This document shows, one piece after another, positions 10,001 through 23,306 of a stretch of 64,000 nucleotides of DNA. Source of the stretch: Gordius sp. MW1 (lineage: Eukaryota; Nematomorpha; Gordioida; Gordea; Gordiidae); contig OZ038533.1 in the NCBI GenBank assembly GCA_964036665.1, forward strand, positions 20,885,192 to 20,949,191. Direction: 5' to 3'. Every line of letters starts with the position of its first letter. Position 1 is the first letter of the stretch. The notes beneath the pieces are model-generated. The model did no database searches and was not told where the DNA came from. It saw only the letters and a program-made list of their open reading frames with translations. The position numbers and the translations under genes are program-made.

Positions 10001-13000
10001 TATCCACAAATTTAGACAGAAATTTATAGAATATCCACAAATTTAGACAAAAATTTAAAAATAATCAAAAAATGTAGACAGAAATTTATCGAATCCACAA
10101 ATTTAGACAGAAATTTATAGAATATCCACAAATTTAGACAGAAATTTATCGAATATCCACAAATTTAGACAAAAACTTAAAAATAATCAAAAAATTTAGA
10201 CAAAAATTTATCGAATATCCACAAATTTAGACAGAAATTTATAGAATATCCACAAATTTAGACAAAAATTTCAAAATAATCAAAAAATTTAGACAGGAAT
10301 TTATAGATAAACAGAGAAATATTAAAAAATTTAGACAGAAATTTATAGAATATCTACAAATTTAGACAGAAATTTATAAAAAATCATAAAAATTTAGACA
10401 GAAATTTATAGAATATCCTCAAATTTAGACAAAAATTTAAAAATAATCAAAAAATTTAGACAGAAATTTATCCAATATCCACAAATTTAGACAAAAATTT
10501 ATCGAATATCCACAAATTTAGACAGAAATTTATCGAATATCCACAAATTTAGACAAAAATTTAAAAATAATCAAAAAATTTAGACAGAAATTTATAGAAT
10601 ATCCACAAATTTAGACAGAAATTTATAAAAAATCATAAAAATTTAGTCAGAAATTTATCCAATATCCACAAATTTAGACAAAAATTTATCGAATATCCAC
10701 AAATTTAGACAGAAATTTATCCAATATCCACAAATTTAGACAAAAATTTAAAAATAATCAAAAAATTTAAACAGGAATTTATAGATAAACAGAGAAATAT
10801 TAAAAAATTTAGACAGAAATTTATAGAATATCCACAAATTTAGACAGAAATTTATCGAATATCCACAAATTTAGACAAAAATTTAAAAATAATCAAAAAA
10901 TTTAGACAGAAATTTATAGAATATCCACAAATTTAGACAGAAATTTATAAAAAATCATAAAAATTTAGTCAGAAATTTATCCAATATCCACAAATTTAGA
11001 CAAAAATTTATCGAATATCCACAAATTTAGACAGAAATTTATCCAATATCCACAAATTTAGACAAAAATTTAAAAATAATCAAAAAATTTAAACAGGAAT
11101 TTATAGATAAACAGAGAAATATTAAAAAATTTAGACAGAAATTTATAGAATATCCACAAATTTAGACAGAAATTTATCGAATATCCACAAATTTAGACAA
11201 AAATTTAAAAATAATCAAAAAATTTAAACAGGAATTTATAGATAAACAGAGAAATATTAAAAAATTTAGACAGAAATTTATAGAATATCCACAAATTTAG
11301 ACAAAAATTTATAGAATATCCACAAATTTAGACAAAAATTTATCGAATATCCACAAATTTAGACAGAAATTTATCGAATATCCACAAATTTAGACAAAAA
11401 TTTAAAAATAATCAAAAAATTTAGACAAAAATTTATCGAATATCCACAAATTTAGACAGAAATTTATAGAATATCCACAAATTTAGACAAAAATTTAAAA
11501 ATAATCAAAAAATGTAGACAGAAATTTATCGAATCCACAAATTTAGACAGAAATTTATAGAATATCCACAAATTTAGACAGAAATTTATCGAATATCCAC
11601 AAATTTAGACAAAAACTTAAAAATAATCAAAAAATTTAGACAAAAATTTATCGAATATCCACAAATTTAGACAGAAATTTATAGAATATCCACAAATTTA
11701 GACAAAAATTTCAAAATAATCAAAAAATTTAGACAGGAATTTATAGATAAACAGAGAAATATTAAAAAATTTAGACAGAAATTTATAGAATATCTACAAA
11801 TTTAGACAGAAATTTATAAAAAATCATAAAAATTTAGACAGAAATTTATAGAATATCCTCAAATTTAGACAAAAATTTAAAAATAATCAAAAAATTTAGA
11901 CAGAAATTTATCCAATATCCACAAATTTAGACAAAAATTTATCGAATATCCACAAATTTAGACAGAAATTTATCGAATATCCACAAATTTAGACAAAAAT
12001 TTAAAAATAATCAAAAAATTTAGACAGAAATTTATAGAATATCCACAAATTTAGACAGAAATTTATAAAAAATCATAAAAATTTAGTCAGAAATTTATCC
12101 AATATCCACAAATTTAGACAAAAATTTATCGAATATCCACAAATTTAGACAGAAATTTATCCAATATCCACAAATTTAGACAAAAATTTAAAAATAATCA
12201 AAAAATTTAAACAGGAATTTATAGAATATCCACAAATTTAGACAGAAATTTATAAAAAATCATAAAAATTTAGTCAGAAATTTATCCAATATCCACAAAT
12301 TTAGACAAAAATTTATCGAATATCCACAAATTTAGACAGAAATTTATCCAATATCCACAAATTTAGACAAAAATTTAAAAATAATCAAAAAATTTAAACA
12401 GGAATTTATAGATAAACAGAGAAATATTAAAAAATTTAGACAGAAATTTATAGAATATCCACAAATTTAGACAGAAATTTATCGAATATCCACAAATTTA
12501 GACAAAAATTTATCGAATATCCACAAATTTAGACAAAAATTTAAAAATAATCAAAAAATTTAGACAAAAATTTATCGAATATCCACAAATTTAGACAGAA
12601 ATTTATAGAATATCCACAAATTTAGACAAAAATTTAAAAATAATCAAAAAATGTAGACAGAAATTTATCGAATCCACAAATTTAGACAGAAATTTATAGA
12701 ATATCCACAAATTTAGACAGAAATTTATCGAATATCCACAAATTTAGAGAGAAATTTATAAAGAATCAAAAAATTTAGACAGAAATTTATAGAATATCCA
12801 CAAATTTAGATCAAAATTTAAAAATAATCAAAAAATTTAGACAAAAATTTATCCAATATCCACAAATTTAGACAGAATCTTATCCAATATCCACAAATTT
12901 AGACAAAAATTTAAAAATAATCAAAAAATTTAGACAGGAATTTATAGATAAACAGAGAAATATAAAAAAATTTAGACAGAAATTTATAGAATATCCACAA

Positions 13001-13433
13001 ATTTAGATCAAAATTTAAAAATAATCAAAAATTTAGACAAAAATTTATCCAATATCCACAAATTTAGACAGAATCTTATCCAATATCCACAAATTTAGAC
13101 AAAAATTTAAAAATAATCAAAAAATTTAGACAGGAATTTATAGATAAACAGAGAAATATAAAAAAATTTAGACAGAAATTTATAGAATATCCACAAATTT
13201 AGACAAAAATTTAAAAATAATCAAAAAATTTAGACAAAAATTTATCCAATATCCACAAATTTAGACAAAAATTTATCGAATATCCACAAATTTAGACAGA
13301 AATTTATCCAATATCCACAAATTTAGACAAAAATTTAAAAATAATCAAAAAATTTAAACAGGAATTTATAGATAAACAGAGAAATATTAAAAAATTTAGA
13401 CAGAAATTTATAGAATATCCACAAATTTAGACA
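7001..13433 (+). repeat. Forward minisatellite array, unit 2 (6.43 kb, longest)
   Basis: Begins with the standard AGAAATTTATCGAATATCC start and ends with the standard 42-bp monomer plus TAGAATATCC monomer before GATCCG. Its middle is expanded by a higher-order repeat (7925-12730). The flanks 7001-7924 and 12731-13433 match the left and right parts of the 2.92-kb arrays in units 3, 7 and 9. Confidence 0.95.
7925..12730 (+). repeat. Higher-order repeat, about 1118 bp x 4
   Basis: Rare monomer variants recur at fixed spacing. ACAAAAACTT occurs at 7933, 9051, 10169 and 11609. CCTCAAATTT occurs at 8181, 9299, 10417 and 11857. AAAATGTAGA with its short 29-bp neighbour occurs at 8951, 10069, 11509 and 12648. 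The first two steps are 1118 bp (about 36 monomers). The third is 1440 bp because a 322-bp block is duplicated, as shown by TTTAGTC at 10642 and 10964. The fourth unit is rearranged internally. Confidence 0.92.
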
Positions 13434-13804
13434 GATCCGTTTTTACAACACTAAGTTGATGGTCTAATCATACTCTATTTAAAATAATACAATTTCTTTG
13501 ATTTACGACTCTCTAATGGTTTTAAATTTTTATTATTATGTTTGTGCTTAGCACAAGGAAGTCAAGAACGGGATCGATGGTTATGCGGATGTTTCTCATA
13601 TTCCCGTACAAATATTAAACCTGGACAACCCTCTACGAACAAGTCAGTTTTCCCGAAATATTCTTTCAAAATTAATCGCAAAATTTGATTTTTTGAATGT
13701 TTTTTGGGGTAGTTGTGCTCTAAATTGAGTTGATTACCGTATTTATCGCTTTATTTCGTTTTAGATGGGAATGATTCCGTGAATAAAAAATTGGGCCCGC
13801 GCCC
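13434..13804. repeat. Linker module, unit 3
   Basis: 371 bp, matching the reference linker at 4228-4598 with no difference noticed. Confidence 0.9.
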
Positions 13805-13955
13805 ACATACATACATACATATACATACATACACATACATACACATACATACACATACATACATGTACATACAGAATACATACACATACATACACATACA
13901 TACATATACATACATATACATACATATACATACATACATATACTATATATATATG
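13805..13955. repeat. ACATAC-type microsatellite, unit 3
   Basis: 151 bp, same interruptions as other copies. Confidence 0.95.
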
Positions 13956-14277
13956 TTGAAGATAGCTATATATAGATATTTTTCGTATCTAATTTATTTT
14001 TAAGTTCATTATACCGCCATCTATTATTTGTTTTAATTTAGATTTTTTTTTAAAGTTAATAATTTTTGATTATAAAGAGAATTACATATTTTTTGTTGAA
14101 ATTTGCCGATGTGTCGCTGAAACCATGGTTGTAAGTACTAAATCTTTGCTTGACAAATATGGCCAAAATTATGATCTATTGTAAATTCTAAGATTCATTG
14201 GCGGAAACTAAAAAAACAATGAATAAATGCTTTGTCATAAAATTAAAAATTATGTGAAATTGAACGTATGTTTTACC
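13956..14277. repeat. AT-rich spacer, unit 3
   Basis: 322 bp. Private variant GTGTCGCTGAAACC (others GTGTCTCTGAAACC) near 14116. Confidence 0.8.
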
Positions 14278-14346
14278 CAGTAGCATAGGGAGGGGGGGGG
14301 TTATTTTTTTTTTAAATTATACGGAAAATTTTGAAACCCCCCCCCC
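14278..14346. repeat. G-run/C-run inverted block, unit 3 (G9, C10)
   Basis: Starts CAGTAGCATAGGG, a variant shared with units 8 and 10. GGTTATTTT replaces GGTTAATTTT. Confidence 0.8.
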
Positions 14347-14350
14347 TTTT

Positions 14351-14664
14351 CGATAAATTTCTGTCTAAATTTTTTAATATTTCTCTGTTTATCTATAAAT
14401 TTCTGTCTAAATTTTTTTATTATTTTTAAATTTTTGTCTAAATTTGTGGATATTCGATAAATTTCTATCTAAATTTGTGGATATTCGATAAATTTCTGTC
14501 TAAATTTTTTGATTATTTTTAAATTTTTGTCTAAATTTGTGGATATTCTATAAATTTATGTTTAAATTTTTTCATTCTTTATAAATTTCTCTCTAAATTT
14601 GTGGATATTCTATAAATTTCTGTCTAAATTTGTGGATATTCGATAAATTTCTGTATAAATTTCT
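14351..14664 (-). repeat. Inverted minisatellite arm, unit 3
   Basis: 314 bp, same monomer order as unit 1. Confidence 0.9.
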
Positions 14665-16197
14665 TGTAAAAGTGGCCAACTGTCGGCCAGGGATTTAAAA
14701 TTGTACTTAGCTATAAAAATACCAATTTTTTGTTTAAGTAAAAAATTTGTGGAATATTTAGAGGGCGGGCAGCGACGGCTGATTTCTTTAAAAAGCTTAA
14801 TGGCGGCCGGACCAAAAGTCCCAGAACACGAGGCAACGATAGGGGTAAAGATATTAGATGGTAGGAGGGCCTGGTATTTTACCGTTTTACGGTGTTCGGC
14901 GAGGGTCAGAGCGTTGTAGTTTTGGTTAGAGGGGGCGAAAATGTCTATGCAGGTGAAATCCGATTTAAGGGGAAGACCATTATGCCAAGGGATAAGGGTA
15001 GAGCCGTCTGGTCGCCTCCTTCCCTCCAACGAAGGGTCTGACGGCTCTAAAACGGAGGGAATGTTGGCTTTTTTAAAAGCGGCTTGGATAAGGCTATTCA
15101 CCTTTTCGTGCCTTATGTATTTAAATTTATTGTAAAGGCAGTGTAGGGGATGCCTTGCATAAATGTCTATGCTCTGGGAGCAGTTGCGGCAGGAATATTC
15201 CTTTGAATGGGGAATTCCTAGTCTGAGGGCGATGGAGTATGCTAGCTCTGGGTCCTCCAACATCAATCCAGAAAGTGAGCTAGGATAAGCTTCTAGCCAC
15301 TCGTGACCCGATCCGTCAAAAACCAAAGATTTAAGGTTGAAGTGCTGGCGGGCGCCGCAACTCGATAAGAGGTAATAAACGGAGCGCGATACGAGGCCAG
15401 CATCCCAATACTTTTGTATAGAGGTTATGGGAAAGGGGGTCCCTTGGTTGACGTTGGCTGACCAGACGTCTAGGGCTTCTACAAACGACGGATCCTCATT
15501 TGTTGTGATTAAACGGTCGATCAAACCTTGGGCGGATTTATACGAAGAGATAAACGCAGCTAACGAAATTGAGGTAGCTGGGCGTATGCCCAAGCCGCCA
15601 GCTTTTGTAGGTAATGAGGCTTGGAGCCACGAGGGTGCTGAATTTGATATTAAGGATTGCTTCTAAAGCATTTTTCATAAAGCTATCGTAGCTTTTTAAA
15701 ATCTCGGGCAATAAAAAGGCTGATGAGGACCGGAAGCAGTGTTAAATTTTTGAGATATTAAAATAGTTTTTAATGATATGCGTTGTGTTTGGGGAGGGTA
15801 TTAAGAATATTCATCTTCGAGGTAAGGGTTGATAAGTGGCTATGTAAAAATTCTATTAAGACGATTTGCCCACCTATTGGAGAGCCTAGATGAGTAAAAC
15901 TCATCAATTCCACTTTTAAAAAGGGCTTAAAAATGGGAAATTTGTTGGTATCCGGGCACTGATATATCTCGCATTTAGAGATATTCAATCTCAAGTTTAG
16001 GGAGGTTTCATAATGTTGGATTAAAAGAATGGCCTTGGAAATTTCTTCCGCAGGGCCGCATAAGGTGTCGTCGTCCAGGTACCAGACGTTTAATGATAAT
16101 GAACATTGGTTTGAGAGAGATTCGGTTAAATTTTTGATCCCAAGACAAAACAGAGGTGGACCTAGAGGGTCACCCTGTTGAATACCTTCTGCCGTAA
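14665..16197 (-). pseudogene. RT/endonuclease fragment, type A, unit 3
   Basis: 1533 bp with the type A indels. Carries the W-to-S change in the WDFT segment, as in unit 2. A local TTCCACTTTT in place of TTCAACTTTT (about 15910) is silent for the VELMSF stretch. Confidence 0.88.
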
Positions 16198-19120
16198 AGA
16201 AATTTATCGAATATCCACAAATTTAGAGAGAAATTTATAAAGAATCCAAAAATTTAGACAGAAATTTATAGAATATCCACAAATTTAGACAGAAATTTAT
16301 CGAATATCCACAAATTTAGACAGAAATTCATCGAATATCCACAAATTTAGACAAAAATTTAAAAATAATCAAAAAATTTAGACAGGAATTTATAGATAAA
16401 CAGAGAAATATTAAAAAATTTAGACAGAAATTTATAGAATATCTACAAATTTAGACAGAAATTTATAAAAAATCATAAACATTTAGACAGAAATTTATCG
16501 AATATCCGCAAATTTGGACATAAACTTATAAAAAATCATGAAAATTTAGATAGAAATTTATCTAATATCTACAAATTTAGACAGAAATTTATAGAATCTC
16601 CACAAATTTAGAGAGAAATTTATAAAGAATCAAAAAATTTAGACAGAAATTTATAGAATATCCACAAATTTAGACAAAAATTTAAAAATAATCAAAAAAT
16701 TTAGACAAAAATTTATCGAATATCCACAAATTTAGACGAAATTTATCCAATATCCATAAATTTAGACAAAAATTTAAAAATAATCAAAAAATTTAGACAG
16801 GAATTTATAGATAAACAGAGAAATATTAAAAAATTTAGACAGAAATTTATAGAATATCCACAAATTTAGACAGAAATTTATCGAATATCCACAAATGTAG
16901 ACAGAAATTTATCGAATATCCACAAATTTAGACAGAAATTTATCGAACATCCACAAATTTAGACAAAAATTTAAAAATAATCAAAAAATTTAGACAGAAA
17001 TTTATAGATAAACAGATAAATATTAAAAAATTTAATAAAGAAATTTATCGAATATCCACAAATTTTGAGAGAAATTTATAAAGAATCAAAAAATTTAGAC
17101 AGAAATTTATAGAATATCCACAAATTTAGACAAAAACTTAAAAATAATCAAAAAATTTAGACAAAAATTTATCGAATATCCACAAATTTAGACAGAAATT
17201 TATAGAATATCCACAAATTTAGACAAAAATTTCAAAATAATCAAAAAATTTAGACAGGAATTTATAGATAAACAGAGAAATATTAAAAAATTTAGACAGA
17301 AATTTATAGAATATCTACAAATTTAGACAGAAATTTATAAAAAATCATAAAAATTTAGACAGAAATTTATAGAATATCCTCAAATTTAGACAAAAATTTA
17401 AAAATAATCAAAAAATTTAGACAAAAATTTATCCAATATCCACAAATTTAGACAAAAATTTATCGAATATCCACAAATTTAGACAGAAATTTATCGAATA
17501 TCCACAAATTTAGACAAAAATTTAAAAATAATCAAAAAATTTAGACAGGAATTTATAGAATATCCACAAATTTAGACAGAAATTTATAAAAAATCATAAA
17601 AATTTAGTCAGAAATTTATCCAATATCCACAAATTTAGACAAAAATTTATCGAATATCCACAAATTTAGACAGAAATTTATCGAATATCCACAAATTTAG
17701 ACAAAAATTTAAAAATAATCAAAAAATTTAGACAGAAATTTATAGAATATCCACAAATTTAGACAGAAATTTATAAAAAATCATAAAAATTTAGTCAGAA
17801 ATTTATCCAATATCCACAAATTTAGACAAAAATTTATCGAATATCCACAAATTTAGACAGAAATTTATCCAATATCCACAAATTTAGACAAAAATTTAAA
17901 AATAATCAAAAAATTTAAACAGGAATTTATAGATAAACAGAGAAATATTAAAAAATTTAGACAGAAATTTATAGAATATCCACAAATTTAGACAGAAATT
18001 TATCGAATATCCACAAATTTAGACAAAAATTTAAAAATAATCAAAAAATTTAAACAGGAATTTATAGATAAACAGAGAAATATTAAAAAATTTAGACAGA
18101 AATTTATAGAATATCCACAAATTTAGACAAAAATTTATAGAATATCCACAAATTTAGACAAAAATTTATCGAATATCCACAAATTTAGACAGAAATTTAT
18201 CGAATATCCACAAATTTAGACAAAAATTTAAAAATAATCAAAAAATTTAGACAAAAATTTATCGAATATCCACAAATTTAGACAGAAATTTATAGAATAT
18301 CCACAAATTTAGACAAAAATTTAAAAATAATCAAAAAATGTAGACAGAAATTTATCGAATCCACAAATTTAGACAGAAATTTATAGAATATCCACAAATT
18401 TAGACAGAAATTTATCGAATATCCACAAATTTAGAGAGAAATTTATAAAGAATCAAAAAATTTAGACAGAAATTTATAGAATATCCACAAATTTAGATCA
18501 AAATTTAAAAATAATCAAAAAATTTAGACAAAAATTTATCCAATATCCACAAATTTAGACAGAATCTTATCCAATATCCACAAATTTAGACAAAAATTTA
18601 AAAATAATCAAAAAATTTAGACAGGAATTTATAGATAAACAGAGAAATATAAAAAAATTTAGACAGAAATTTATAGAATATCCACAAATTTAGATCAAAA
18701 TTTAAAAATAATCAAAAATTTAGACAAAAATTTATCCAATATCCACAAATTTAGACAGAATCTTATCCAATATCCACAAATTTAGACAAAAATTTAAAAA
18801 TAATCAAAAAATTTAGACAGGAATTTATAGATAAACAGAGAAATATAAAAAAATTTAGACAGAAATTTATAGAATATCCACAAATTTAGACAAAAATTTA
18901 AAAATAATCAAAAAATTTAGACAAAAATTTATCCAATATCCACAAATTTAGACAAAAATTTATCGAATATCCACAAATTTAGACAGAAATTTATCCAATA
19001 TCCACAAATTTAGACAAAAATTTAAAAATAATCAAAAAATTTAAACAGGAATTTATAGATAAACAGAGAAATATTAAAAAATTTAGACAGAAATTTATAG
19101 AATATCCACAAATTTAGACA
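16198..19120 (+). repeat. Forward minisatellite array, unit 3 (2.92 kb)
   Basis: Same length (2923 bp) and same order of variants as units 7 and 9. Contains one copy each of the CCTCAAATTT and AAAATGTAGA markers that are multiplied in unit 2. This makes it a likely unexpanded form of the unit 2 array. Confidence 0.95.
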
Positions 19121-19491
19121 GATCCGTTTTTACAACACTAAGTTGATGGTCTAATCATACTCTATTTAAAATAATACAATTTCTTTGATTTACGACTCTC
19201 TAATGGTTTTAAATTTTTATTATTATGTTTGTGCTTAGCACAAGGAAGTCAAGAACGGGATCGATGGTTATGCGGATGTTTCTCATATTCCCGTACAAAT
19301 ATTAAACCTGGACAACCCTCTACGAACAAGTCAGTTTTCCCGAAATATTCTTTCAAAATTAATCGCAAAATTTGATTTTTTGAATGTTTTTTGGGGTAGT
19401 TGTGCTCTAAATTGAGTTGATTACCGTATTTATCGCTTTATTTCGTTTTAGATGGGAATGATTCCGTGAATAAAAAATTGGGCCCGCGCCC
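19121..19491. repeat. Linker module, unit 4
   Basis: 371 bp, matching the reference linker. Confidence 0.9.
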
Positions 19492-19642
19492 ACATACATA
19501 CATACATATACATACATACACATACATACACATACATACACATACATACATGTACATACAGAATACATACACATACATACACATACATACATATACATAC
19601 ATATACATACATATACATACATACATATACTATATATATATG
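19492..19642. repeat. ACATAC-type microsatellite, unit 4
   Basis: 151 bp, same interruptions. Confidence 0.95.
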
Positions 19643-19964
19643 TTGAAGATAGCTATATATAGATATTTTTCGTATCTAATTTATTTTTAAGTTCATTATA
19701 CCGCCATCTATTATTTGTTTTAATTTAGATTTTTTTTTAAAGTTAATAATTTTTGATTATAAAGAGAATTACATATTTTTTGTTGAAATTTGCCGATGTG
19801 TCTCTGAAACCATGGTTGTAAGTACTAAATCTTTGCTTGACAAATATGGCCAAAATTATGATCTATTGTAAATTCTAAGATTCATTGGCGGAAACTAAAA
19901 AAACAATGAATAAATGCGTTGTCATAAAATTAAAAATTATGTGAAATTGAACGTATGTTTTACC
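19643..19964. repeat. AT-rich spacer, unit 4
   Basis: 322 bp. Variant AAATGCGTTGTC (others AAATGCTTTGTC) near 19917, shared only with unit 12. Confidence 0.8.
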
Positions 19965-20035
19965 CAGTAGCGTAGGGAGGGGGGGGTTAATTTTTTTTTT
20001 AAATTATACGGAAAATTTTGAAACCCCCCCCCCCC
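19965..20035. repeat. G-run/C-run inverted block, unit 4 (G8, C12)
   Basis: Shorter G-run and a longer T-run in the middle than the reference copy, a combination shared with unit 12. Confidence 0.8.
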
Positions 20036-20039
20036 TTTT

Positions 20040-20353
20040 CGATAAATTTCTGTCTAAATTTTTTAATATTTCTCTGTTTATCTATAAATTTCTGTCTAAA
20101 TTTTTTTATTATTTTTAAATTTTTGTCTAAATTTGTGGATATTCGATAAATTTCTATCTAAATTTGTGGATATTCGATAAATTTCTGTCTAAATTTTTTG
20201 ATTATTTTTAAATTTTTGTCTAAATTTGTGGATATTCTATAAATTTATGTTTAAATTTTTTCATTCTTTATAAATTTCTCTCTAAATTTGTGAATATTCT
20301 ATAAATTTCTGTCTAAATTTGTGGATATTCGATAAATTTCTGTATAAATTTCT
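20040..20353 (-). repeat. Inverted minisatellite arm, unit 4
   Basis: 314 bp. One private change, GTGAATATTC for GTGGATATTC, near 20292. Confidence 0.9.
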
Positions 20354-20444
20354 TGTAAAAGTGGCCAACTGTCGGCCAGGGATTTAAAATTGTACTTAGC
20401 TATAAAAATACCAATTTTTTGTTTAAGTAAAAAATTTGTGGAAT
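20354..20444 (-). pseudogene. RT fragment remnant, unit 4 (91 bp)
   Basis: Only the codons for the C-terminal end (KQKIGIFIAKYNFKSLADSW region) remain. The sequence jumps from TTTGTGGAAT directly to TTCATCGAATATCC. In other units the latter is a single variant monomer about 130 bp into the forward array. The deletion equals 988-2560 in unit 1, about 1.57 kb, and removes the RT and the first monomers. A 60-codon frame across the junction is a chance product. Confidence 0.92.
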
Positions 20445-22071
20445 TTCATCGAATATCCACAAATTTAGACAAAAATTTAAAAATAATTAAAAAATTTAGA
20501 CAGGAATTTATAGATAAACAGAGAAATATTAAAAAATTTAGACAGAAATTTATAGAATATCTACAAATTTAGACAGAAATTTATAAAAAATCATAAAAAT
20601 TTAGACAGAAATTTATAGAATATCCACAAATTTAGACAAAAATTTAAAAATAATCAAAAAATTTAGACAAAAATTTATCGAATATCCACAAATTTAGACA
20701 GAAATTTATCGAATATCCACAAATGTAGACAGAAATTTATCGAATATCCACAAATTTAGACAGAAATTTATCGAACATCCACAAATTTAGACAAAAATTT
20801 AAAAATAATCAAAAAATTTAGACAGAAATTCATAGATAAACAGATAAATATTAAAAAATTTAATAAAGAAATTTATCGAATATCCACAAATTTAGAGAGA
20901 AATTTATAAAGAATCAAAAAATTTAGACAGAAATTTATAGAATATCCACAAATTTAGACAAAAACTTAAAAATAATCAAAAAATTTAGACAAAAATTTAT
21001 CGAATATCCACAAATTTAGACAGAAATTTATAGAATATCCACAAATTTAGACAAAAATTTCAAAATAATCAAAAAATTTAGACAGGAATTTATAGATAAA
21101 CAGAGAAATATAAAAAAATTTAGACAGAAATTTATAGAATATCCACAAATTTAGACAAAAATATAAAAATAATCAAAAAATTTAGACAAAAATTTATCGA
21201 ATATCCACAAATGTAGACAGAAATTTATCGAATATCCACAAATTTAGACAGAAATTTATAGAATATCCACAAATTTAGACAGAAATTTATTCAATATCCA
21301 CAAATTTAGACAAAAATTTAAAAATAATCAAAAAATTTAGACAGGAATTTATAGATAAACAGAGAAATATAAAAAAATTTAGACAGAAATTTATAGAATA
21401 TCCACAAATTTAGACAAAAATTTAAAAATAATCAAAAAATTTAGACAAAAATTTATCCAATATCCACAAATTTAGACAGAATCTTATCCAATATCCACAA
21501 ATTTAGACAAAAATTTAAAAATAATCAAAAAATTTAGACAGGAATTTATAGATAAACAGAGAAATATTTAAAAATTTAGACAGAAATTTATAGAATATCC
21601 ACAAATTTAGACAGAAATTTATAAAAAATCATAAAAATTTAGTCAGAAATTTATCCAATATCCACAAATTTAGACAAAAATTTATCGAATATCCACAAAT
21701 TTAGACAGAAATTTATCCAATATCCACAAATTTAGACAAAAATTTAAAAATAATCAAAAAATTTAGACAGGAATTTATAGATAAACAGAGAAATATTAAA
21801 AAATTTAGACAGAAATTTATAGAATATCCACAAATTTAGACAGAAATTTATAAAAAATCATAAAAATTTAGTCAGAAATTTATCCAATATCCACAAATTT
21901 AGACAAAAATTTATCGAATATCCACAAATTTAGACAGAAATTTATCCAATATCCACAAATTTAGACAAAAATTTAAAAATAATCAAAAAATTTAAACAGG
22001 AATTTATAGATAAACAGAGAAATATTAAAAAATTTAGACAGAAATTTATAGAATATCCACAAATTTAGACA
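20445..22071 (+). repeat. Forward minisatellite array, unit 4 (1.63 kb, shortest)
   Basis: Starts at the deletion junction and ends with the standard terminal monomers. Its order of variants (ATAATTAAAA, AAATGTAGAC, AACATCCAC, CATAGATAAACAGATAAAT) matches the arrays of units 5 and 11, not those of units 3, 7 and 9. Confidence 0.93.
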
Positions 22072-22442
22072 GATCCGTTTTTACAACACTAAGTTGATGG
22101 TCTAATCATACTCTATTTAAAATAATACAATTTCTTTGATTTACGACTCTCTAATGGTTTTAAATTTTTATTATTATGTTTGTGCTTAGCACAAGGAAGT
22201 CAAGAACGGGATCGATGGTTATGCGGATGTTTCTCATATTCCCGTACAAATATTAAACCTGGACAACCCTCTACGAACAAGTCAGTTTTCCCGAAATATT
22301 CTTTCAAAATTAATCGCAAAATTTGATTTTTTGAATGTTTTTTGGGGTAGTTGTGCTCTAAATTGAGTTGATTACCGTATTTATCGCTTTATTTCGTTTT
22401 AGATGGGAATGATTCCGTGAATAAAAAATTGGGCCCGCGCCC
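22072..22442. repeat. Linker module, unit 5
   Basis: 371 bp, matching the reference linker. Confidence 0.9.
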
Positions 22443-22593
22443 ACATACATACATACATATACATACATACACATACATACACATACATACACATACATAC
22501 ATGTACATACAGAATACATACACATACATACACATACATACATATACATACATATACATACATATACATACATACATATACTATATATATATG
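22443..22593. repeat. ACATAC-type microsatellite, unit 5
   Basis: 151 bp, same interruptions. Confidence 0.95.
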
Positions 22594-22915
22594 TTGAAGA
22601 TAGCTATATATAGATATTTTTCGTATCTAATTTATTTTTAAGTTCATTATACCGCCATCTATTATTTGTTTTAATTTAGATTTTTTTTTAAAGTTAATAA
22701 TTTTTGATTATAAAGAGAATTACATATTTTTTGTTGAAATTTGCCGATGTGTCTCTGAAACCATGGTTGTAAGTACTAAATCTTTGCTTGACAAATATGG
22801 CCAAAATTATGATCTATTGTAAATTCTAAGATTCATTGGCGGAAACTAAAAAAACAATGAATAAATGCTTTGTCATAAAATTAAAAATTATGTGAAATTG
22901 AACGTATGTTTTACC
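22594..22915. repeat. AT-rich spacer, unit 5
   Basis: 322 bp, consensus form. Confidence 0.8.
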
Positions 22916-22988
22916 CAGTAGCGTAGGGAGGGGGGGGTTAATTTTTTTTTAAATTATACGGAAAATTTTGAAACCCCCCCCCCCCCCC
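22916..22988. repeat. G-run/C-run inverted block, unit 5 (G8, C15)
   Basis: Consensus CAGTAGCGTAG start with a short G-run and a 15-base C-run. Confidence 0.8.
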
Positions 22989-22992
22989 TTTT

Positions 22993-23306
22993 CGATAAAT
23001 TTCTGTCTAAATTTTTTAATATTTCTCTGTTTATCTATAAATTTCTGTCTAAATTTTTTTATTATTTTTAAATTTTTGTCTAAATTTGTGGATATTCGAT
23101 AAATTTCTATCTAAATTTGTGGATATTCGATAAATTTCTGTCTAAATTTTTTGATTATTTTTAAATTTTTGTCTAAATTTGTGGATATTCTATAAATTTA
23201 TGTTTAAATTTTTTCATTCTTTATAAATTTCTCTCTAAATTTGTGGATATTCTATAAATTTCTGTCTAAATTTGTGGATATTCGATAAATTTCTGTATAA
23301 ATTTCT
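22993..23306 (-). repeat. Inverted minisatellite arm, unit 5
   Basis: 314 bp, same monomer order as unit 1. Confidence 0.9.

Noticed and set aside
2432..13433. Tandem about 31-bp repeats as a possible CRISPR array
   Set aside because: The monomers abut with no unique spacers, are AT-rich and variable, and sit next to a eukaryotic-type retrotransposon remnant with no cas genes.
20390..20572. 60-codon frame in unit 4
   Set aside because: It spans the deletion junction and reads mostly through minisatellite monomers.
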